Shown here one piece after another: positions 7,832 to 11,079 of a stretch of 11,079 bases of DNA. The DNA comes from Methylophaga sp. (GTDB lineage: Bacteria; Pseudomonadota; Gammaproteobacteria; Nitrosococcales; Methylophagaceae), in contig WTAY01000187.1 in assembly GCA_013139345.1 (NCBI GenBank), positions 1 to 11,079 on the forward strand, given 5' to 3'. Position 1 is the first letter of the stretch, and every line of letters begins with the position of its first letter. A program made the translations under genes and the position numbers. The notes beneath the pieces were generated by a model that had not been told where the DNA came from, did no database searches, and saw only the letters and a program-made list of their open reading frames with translations.

Positions 7832-8570
7832 CGTTATCATCCTTAATTTGCTCAGAAGTTTTCCCAAAACGTCTTTCGCGCTGAAAAAAAGAGCGTATGG
7901 CACTATCGAGTTTTTCACTATTAAAATCAGGCCATAAAGTGTCTGTAAAATAAAACTCCGTATAAGCTAATTGCCACAACATAAAGTTGCTAACACGCTG
8001 CTCTCCACCTGTACGAATAAATAAATCCGGTTCAGGTAGTATCGCAGTCGTTAGCCCTTCAGCAATACTCTCTTCGCTAATATCATCAGGATTAAGTTCA
8101 CCCGCTTTAACTTTTTCTGCTAGCTTTTTAACCGACTGAGTAATATCCCAGTGACCACCATAATTAGCAGCAATATTAATCGTAAGGCCCGTATTATTTT
8201 CTGTTAATTGTTCTGCTTGTGAGATTTTCTTTTGCAAACTTGCTGAGAACTTACTGATATCACCAATAATGAGTAGGCGAATATTATTTTTATGTAGTCG
8301 TTTTGCCTGCTGTTTTAAAGATAAAGCAAATAACTCCATCAACAGGCTGACTTCTTTTGTTGGTCGTTTCCAGTTTTCACTGCTAAAAGCAAATAGCGTT
8401 AATACACCGACACCACTCTCGGCACAATGTTTAACAATCTCTTCAACAGTTTTCACCCCTGCACGATGGCCCATAAACCGAGGTTGATGCCGTTGCTTTG
8501 CCCAGCGACCATTGCCATCCATAATGATAGCTATATGTTGTGGTACTTGTTGCGTATTATCCGCAGTCAT
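7824..8570 (-). CDS. uppS: Undecaprenyl diphosphate synthase UppS (IspU)
   Basis: UppS extends farnesyl diphosphate with eight isopentenyl units in cis to make the C55 carrier lipid precursor for peptidoglycan and O-antigen. The 248-residue product (E. coli 253) has the catalytic motif HIAIIMDGNGRWAK with Asp18. AFSSENWKRP follows at 61-70 and NIAANYGG at 132-139. The signature RTGGEQRVSNFMLWQLAYTE is at 186-205 and binds the diphosphate and Mg2+. The start ATG follows the frr stop by 24 bases and is in the same reading frame. No Shine-Dalgarno is seen, so re-initiation after frr is likely. The end overlaps cdsA by 8 bases. Cis-prenyl chain length cannot be read from sequence alone, but the bacterial context supports C55. 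Confidence 0.97.
   Translation of the reverse strand: MTADNTQQVPQHIAIIMDGNGRWAKQRHQPRFMGHRAGVKTVEEIVKHCAESGVGVLTLFAFSSENWKRPTKEVSLLMELFALSLKQQAKRLHKNNIRLLIIGDISKFSASLQKKISQAEQLTENNTGLTINIAANYGGHWDITQSVKKLAEKVKAGELNPDDISEESIAEGLTTAILPEPDLFIRTGGEQRVSNFMLWQLAYTEFYFTDTLWPDFNSEKLDSAIRSFFQRERRFGKTSEQIKDDNDA
7840..7844 (-). promoter_or_regulatory. Shine-Dalgarno site of cdsA
   Basis: AAGGA on the minus strand inside the end of uppS, 8 bases before the ATG at 7831-7829. A closer ATG at 7840-7838 overlaps the site and would have no spacer. This decides the cdsA start. Confidence 0.7.
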
Positions 8571-8594
8571 TGCTGAATAGTAGACAAATGCTAC

Positions 8595-9152
8595 TTATAC
8601 TTCCATGAGATCGGCTTCTTTCTCTTTCAAAACGTCCTCGACTTGCTTTATCGTCGCATCAGTCAGTTTTTGGATATTTTCTTCAGCACCACGTTCTTCA
8701 TCTTCTGATATTTCTTTTTCTTTCAATAACTCTTTTAACGTACTGTTAGCATCACGACGAATATTACGAACAGCAATACGTGCGCCTTCTGCTTCATTAC
8801 GAGCTACTTTAACCAAATCACGACGACGTTCTTCAGTTAATGGTGGGATTGGAATACGAATTGTCATGCCAGCACTACTTGGATTAACACCCAAGTCAGA
8901 GGTCATTATCGCTTTTTCAACAACCGATAACATGGGTTTTTCCCACGGTGTTACCGTCAATGTGCGTGAGTCTTCAATACCTACATTGGCAACTTGGCTA
9001 AGTGCAACATCAGAACCATAATAAGGCACCATAACTTGATCTAAAAGACTTGTATGAGCACGCCCAGCACGAATCTTTGCCATTGCATTAGTTAATGCAC
9101 CAACACTTGTTTGCATTCTATCTGCTGCGTCTTTGTTAATATCGGCAATCAT
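8595..9152 (-). CDS. frr: Ribosome recycling factor
   Basis: RRF, with EF-G, splits the post-termination ribosome so that subunits can be reused. The product is 185 residues, the same length as in E. coli, and aligns from MIADINKDAADRM to the C-terminus. Domain I (about 1-30 and 105-185) is the three-helix bundle, with the conserved IRAGRAHTSLLD (27-38), PPLTEERRRDL (103-113) and VRNIRRDAN (128-136). Domain II (about 31-104) holds VEDSRTL-like IEDSRTL and SDLGVNPSSAG. The ATG has AGGA 6 bases upstream and follows the pyrH stop by 26 bases. Position after pyrH is conserved in nearly all bacteria. No anomaly is seen. Confidence 0.98.
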   Translation of the reverse strand: MIADINKDAADRMQTSVGALTNAMAKIRAGRAHTSLLDQVMVPYYGSDVALSQVANVGIEDSRTLTVTPWEKPMLSVVEKAIMTSDLGVNPSSAGMTIRIPIPPLTEERRRDLVKVARNEAEGARIAVRNIRRDANSTLKELLKEKEISEDEERGAEENIQKLTDATIKQVEDVLKEKEADLMEV

Positions 9153-9178
9153 GTTTTATCCTAACTTAGCTTCAATCT

Positions 9179-9904
9179 TTATTTAACAAGGGTGCCAATA
9201 TCTTCACCATAAACAATTTTGGTCAAGTTGCCTTTTTTATGAACATCAAATACACGTAATGGCATATTCTGTTCTTGGCACATTACAACAGCAGTGGTAT
9301 CCATGACACCTAAACGCTTAGTAATAACTTCATCAAAACTTAATTCAGTGTATCTAACTGCATCTGGATTCTTCTTGGGATCTGAATCATACACGCCATC
9401 AACCTGAGTTGCTTTCAATAACAAATCTGCACCGATCTCAACTGCACGCAAACTGGCAGCTGAATCCGTAGTAAAGAATGGATTACCTGTACCTGCTGCA
9501 AAGATGACGACACGTCCTTTTTCAAGGTGGCGAATAGCACGACGACGTAAGTAATCTTCACATACTTCATTAATTTGAATCGCCGACATTACGCGACAAA
9601 ATGCACCTTTTTGTTCTAATGCATCTTGCAATGCCAATGCATTCATAACGGTAGCTAACATGCCCATGTGATCGCCACTGACACGTTCCATACCACTCGC
9701 AGCTAATCCAGCACCACGAAATATGTTACCACCGCCGATGACAACTCCGAGCTCAACACCTTGGGCGCTGAGCTCGGCGATTTCATTAGCAAAACGAGAA
9801 ATAACCTCAGGATCAATACCGAACTCAGCATTACCCATCAACGCCTCACCACTTAGTTTCAGTAGAATGCGTTTATATACTGGTTTTTTTCCCGCTTCTG
9901 TCAT
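9179..9904 (-). CDS. pyrH: Uridylate kinase (UMP kinase)
   Basis: PyrH phosphorylates UMP to UDP with ATP, in the de novo pyrimidine route. Bacterial PyrH is a hexamer of the amino acid kinase fold, activated by GTP and inhibited by UTP. The product is 241 residues, as in E. coli. Motifs in order are KLSGEAL (16-22), VVIGGGNIFRG (54-64, phosphate binding), GDHMGMLATVMN (77-88, UMP binding), GTGNPFFTTDSAA (138-150) and KATQVDGVYDSDP (164-176). The segment DYLRRRAIRHLEKGRVVIF is the common non-enteric form of this region. The ATG comes 3 bases after the tsf stop, with AAGGA 9 bases upstream inside the end of tsf, so it is clearly part of the same transcript. Confidence 0.98.
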   Translation of the reverse strand: MTEAGKKPVYKRILLKLSGEALMGNAEFGIDPEVISRFANEIAELSAQGVELGVVIGGGNIFRGAGLAASGMERVSGDHMGMLATVMNALALQDALEQKGAFCRVMSAIQINEVCEDYLRRRAIRHLEKGRVVIFAAGTGNPFFTTDSAASLRAVEIGADLLLKATQVDGVYDSDPKKNPDAVRYTELSFDEVITKRLGVMDTTAVVMCQEQNMPLRVFDVHKKGNLTKIVYGEDIGTLVK

Positions 9905-9907
9905 TAC

Positions 9908-10792
9908 TTAGTTTCCTTGAACCTGTGCCATAACTTCTTCTGCAAAGTTATCTTCTGCTTTCTCGATACCTTCACCTACTTCGAAGAATTTAAATGCATT
10001 AACAGTTGCATCAGCTTGTTTAACTAATTTTTCAACTGTTAAGTCAGGGTCTTTAATAAAGTTTTGACCTAATAGGCTAATTTCATTAACAAACTTCTTC
10101 ATGCGACCTTCAACCATTTTTTCAATGATTGCTTCAGGCTTACCACTATCTTTAGCTTGAGTAGCAACGATATCACGTTCCTTCTCTAATAATTCAGCAG
10201 GTAAATCAGCAGCTGAAACAGCTTGTGGACGACTTGCAGCAACATGCATCGAAATATCTTTTGCTAATGCCATATCACCACCGGTTAGATTAACCAGAGT
10301 ACCAATACGATCACCATGACGGTAAGAACCAATAACACCATTATCATTTGTCATTAATTCAAAACGTCGAATTTGAATATTTTCACCAATTTTAGCAACA
10401 AGACTTTGACGTACAACTTCAACGCTTTCACCTGCATCATTTAAGGCAAGTGCATTTAATGCTTCAAGATCAGCGGGCTGCCCTTCAAGTACTGCTTTAG
10501 AAAGGTTAGATACAAAGTTAGTGAAGTCTTCAGCTTTAGCAACGAAATCTGTTTCAGAGTTAATTTCAATCATTACTGCTGATTTACCGTCAGTGCTTGT
10601 TTCGATTGCAATAACACCTTCAGCTGCAACACGATCTGATTTTTTATCTGCTTTTGCTAAGCCTGATTTACGCATCGCTTCGATTGCAGCGTCGATATCA
10701 CCATTAGATGCTACCAATGCTTTTTTACATTCCATCATGCCTGAGCCAGTACGCTCACGTAGTTCTTTTACTAATGCAGCAGTAATTGCCAT
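9908..10792 (-). CDS. tsf: Elongation factor Ts
   Basis: EF-Ts is the nucleotide exchange factor that displaces GDP from EF-Tu. The product is 294 residues, about 11 longer than E. coli EF-Ts (283). The N-terminal domain (about 1-55) carries the family signature LRERTGSGMMECKKAL at 11-26. The core contains INSETDFVAK, with Asp82 and Phe83 as the residues that insert near the EF-Tu magnesium site. Later come HVAASRP (about 223) and the C-terminal EGRMKKFVNEISLLGQNF with the coiled-coil and C-terminal module. GAAGGG sits 8 bases before the ATG. It is separated from rpsB by 114 bases with hairpins, and from pyrH by 3 bases. Confidence 0.98.
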   Translation of the reverse strand: MAITAALVKELRERTGSGMMECKKALVASNGDIDAAIEAMRKSGLAKADKKSDRVAAEGVIAIETSTDGKSAVMIEINSETDFVAKAEDFTNFVSNLSKAVLEGQPADLEALNALALNDAGESVEVVRQSLVAKIGENIQIRRFELMTNDNGVIGSYRHGDRIGTLVNLTGGDMALAKDISMHVAASRPQAVSAADLPAELLEKERDIVATQAKDSGKPEAIIEKMVEGRMKKFVNEISLLGQNFIKDPDLTVEKLVKQADATVNAFKFFEVGEGIEKAEDNFAEEVMAQVQGN

Positions 10793-10800
10793 TTTTATTA

Positions 10801-10806
10801 CCCTTC
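10801..10806 (-). promoter_or_regulatory. Shine-Dalgarno site of tsf
   Basis: GAAGGG on the minus strand, 8 bases before the tsf ATG. It is one of the stronger ribosome binding sites in the window, as expected for a highly expressed translation factor. Confidence 0.7.
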
Positions 10807-10817
10807 ATTCATTTGTA

Positions 10818-10846
10818 ATGGTTATGCTCGCAAAAAACCTAACCAT
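10818..10846 (-). repeat. Second inverted repeat upstream of tsf
   Basis: Perfect 7-base arms (ATGGTTA and TAACCAT) at 10818-10824 and 10840-10846 enclose a 15-base loop with a run of six T on the minus strand. It lies between the large rpsB-tsf stem-loop and the tsf ribosome binding site. It could fold in the mRNA, but the arms are short and AU-rich, so it may be chance. Confidence 0.35.
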
Positions 10847-10853
10847 AAATACA

Positions 10854-10887
10854 ATACAGGCCCACTAAATTTTTAGTGAGCCTGTAT
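10854..10887 (-). terminator. Stem-loop between rpsB and tsf (possible attenuator or processing site)
   Basis: The two arms, 10854-10869 and 10872-10887, are complementary over 16 positions with a single exception, which becomes a U-G wobble in the RNA. The innermost pairs would open to make a loop of about 4-6 bases. It starts about 20 bases after the rpsB stop. On its 3' side the RNA reads UGUAUUUAUGG rather than a clean U-run, and U6 appears only about 16 bases later, so full intrinsic termination is doubtful. Partial attenuation that lowers tsf relative to rpsB, or a 3' end stabiliser or processing site, is more likely. The structure itself is clear; its role is inference. Confidence 0.6.
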
Positions 10888-10906
10888 ATAGTCTATTTAA
10901 TAGAAG

Positions 10907-11079
10907 TTACTCAGCAGCTTCTGTGCTTTCTGCAGCAACAACTACTTCTTCAATATCACCTGTCGCAACTGATGCACGACCTTCTAAGATTGCATCTGCC
11001 ATACTTGACGTATAAAGCTGGATTGCACGCATAGAATCGTCATTACCAGGAATGATGTAATCAACACCATCTGGGTTGC
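10907..11079 (-). CDS. rpsB: 30S ribosomal protein S2, C-terminal fragment
   Basis: S2 is a small-subunit protein assembled late, on the solvent side near S1. Only the last 57 codons and the stop are in the window; the gene enters from the right edge. The visible peptide begins NPDGVDYIIPGNDDSMRAIQ and continues with LYTSSMADAILEGRA, which matches the conserved S2 segment (E. coli NPDGVDFVIPGNDDAIRAV). It ends in a variable acidic tail, VVVAAESTEAAE, before TAA. The rpsB-tsf order is nearly universal in bacteria and supports the call. In E. coli S2 autoregulates this operon through the rpsB 5' leader, which is not in this window. Confidence 0.96.
   Translation of the reverse strand, partial: NPDGVDYIIPGNDDSMRAIQLYTSSMADAILEGRASVATGDIEEVVVAAESTEAAE

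Noticed and set aside
7832..7918. An N-terminal extension of CdsA by 29 residues to an upstream ATG.
   Set aside because: It lies wholly over the uppS 3' end in another frame, does not resemble CdsA N-termini, and a well-spaced AAGGA marks the ATG at 7831.
8605..9021. A 138-codon open frame on the plus strand opposite frr.
   Set aside because: It is antisense to a fully conserved gene and its serine/arginine-rich product is the typical shadow of that gene. Other plus-strand frames of 60-125 codons (for example 1770-2147, 7596-7937, 10521-10868) have the same nature.
10793..10811. A tiny ATG-to-TAA frame of four codons just before tsf.
   Set aside because: It overlaps the tsf Shine-Dalgarno itself, has no ribosome binding site of its own, and is expected by chance in AT-rich sequence.
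1..11079. Mobile elements, CRISPR repeats, tRNA genes, DNA uptake repeats or an unknown accessory system.
   Set aside because: The window is filled end to end with conserved core genes in a known order, and I noticed no repeated words, terminal inverted repeats or odd composition breaks.

Overview
This window is a compact core-gene block from a gammaproteobacterium. Every gene lies on the minus strand, so transcription runs from right to left. Read that way, the order is rpsB (3' end only), tsf, pyrH, frr, uppS, cdsA, dxr, rseP, bamA, skp, lpxD, fabZ and lpxA (5' end only). The protein sequences match gammaproteobacterial families throughout: FabZ, LpxD, Skp, BamA and RseP side by side with UMP kinase and EF-Ts. 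Base composition looks AT-rich, around 40 % G+C by eye. dxr lies between cdsA and rseP, as in Pseudomonas and many other gammaproteobacteria. In E. coli it sits between frr and uppS, so this is not an enterobacterium. A more exact taxon would be a guess.

Right part (about 8595-11079): translation and nucleotide supply. It holds ribosomal protein S2, elongation factor Ts, UMP kinase and ribosome recycling factor. The only sizeable gap here is 114 bases between rpsB and tsf. It carries a 16-bp near-perfect stem-loop, then a second, smaller inverted repeat just ahead of the tsf ribosome binding site.

Middle part (about 4489-8570): lipid precursors and envelope stress. UppS makes the undecaprenyl carrier lipid precursor. 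CdsA makes CDP-diacylglycerol. Dxr commits carbon to the MEP isoprenoid pathway that feeds UppS. RseP is the intramembrane protease that releases sigma-E when outer membrane proteins misfold.

Left part (1-4431): outer membrane construction. BamA inserts beta-barrel proteins and Skp chaperones them across the periplasm. LpxD, FabZ and LpxA belong to lipid A synthesis, with FabZ also supplying fatty acid synthesis from the same hydroxyacyl-ACP pool.

Genes are packed tightly. Two pairs overlap (uppS/cdsA and fabZ/lpxA), several gaps are 0-26 bases, and the largest gaps are 114, 64 and 57 bases. No gene-free stretch exceeds 300 bases. I see no mobile element, CRISPR array, tRNA, rRNA or sign of horizontal transfer. 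Points worth attention are start-codon choices (TTG for fabZ, GTG for dxr, probable GTG for skp, an internal ATG for cdsA) and the rpsB-tsf hairpins. I found no evidence of a new system here.
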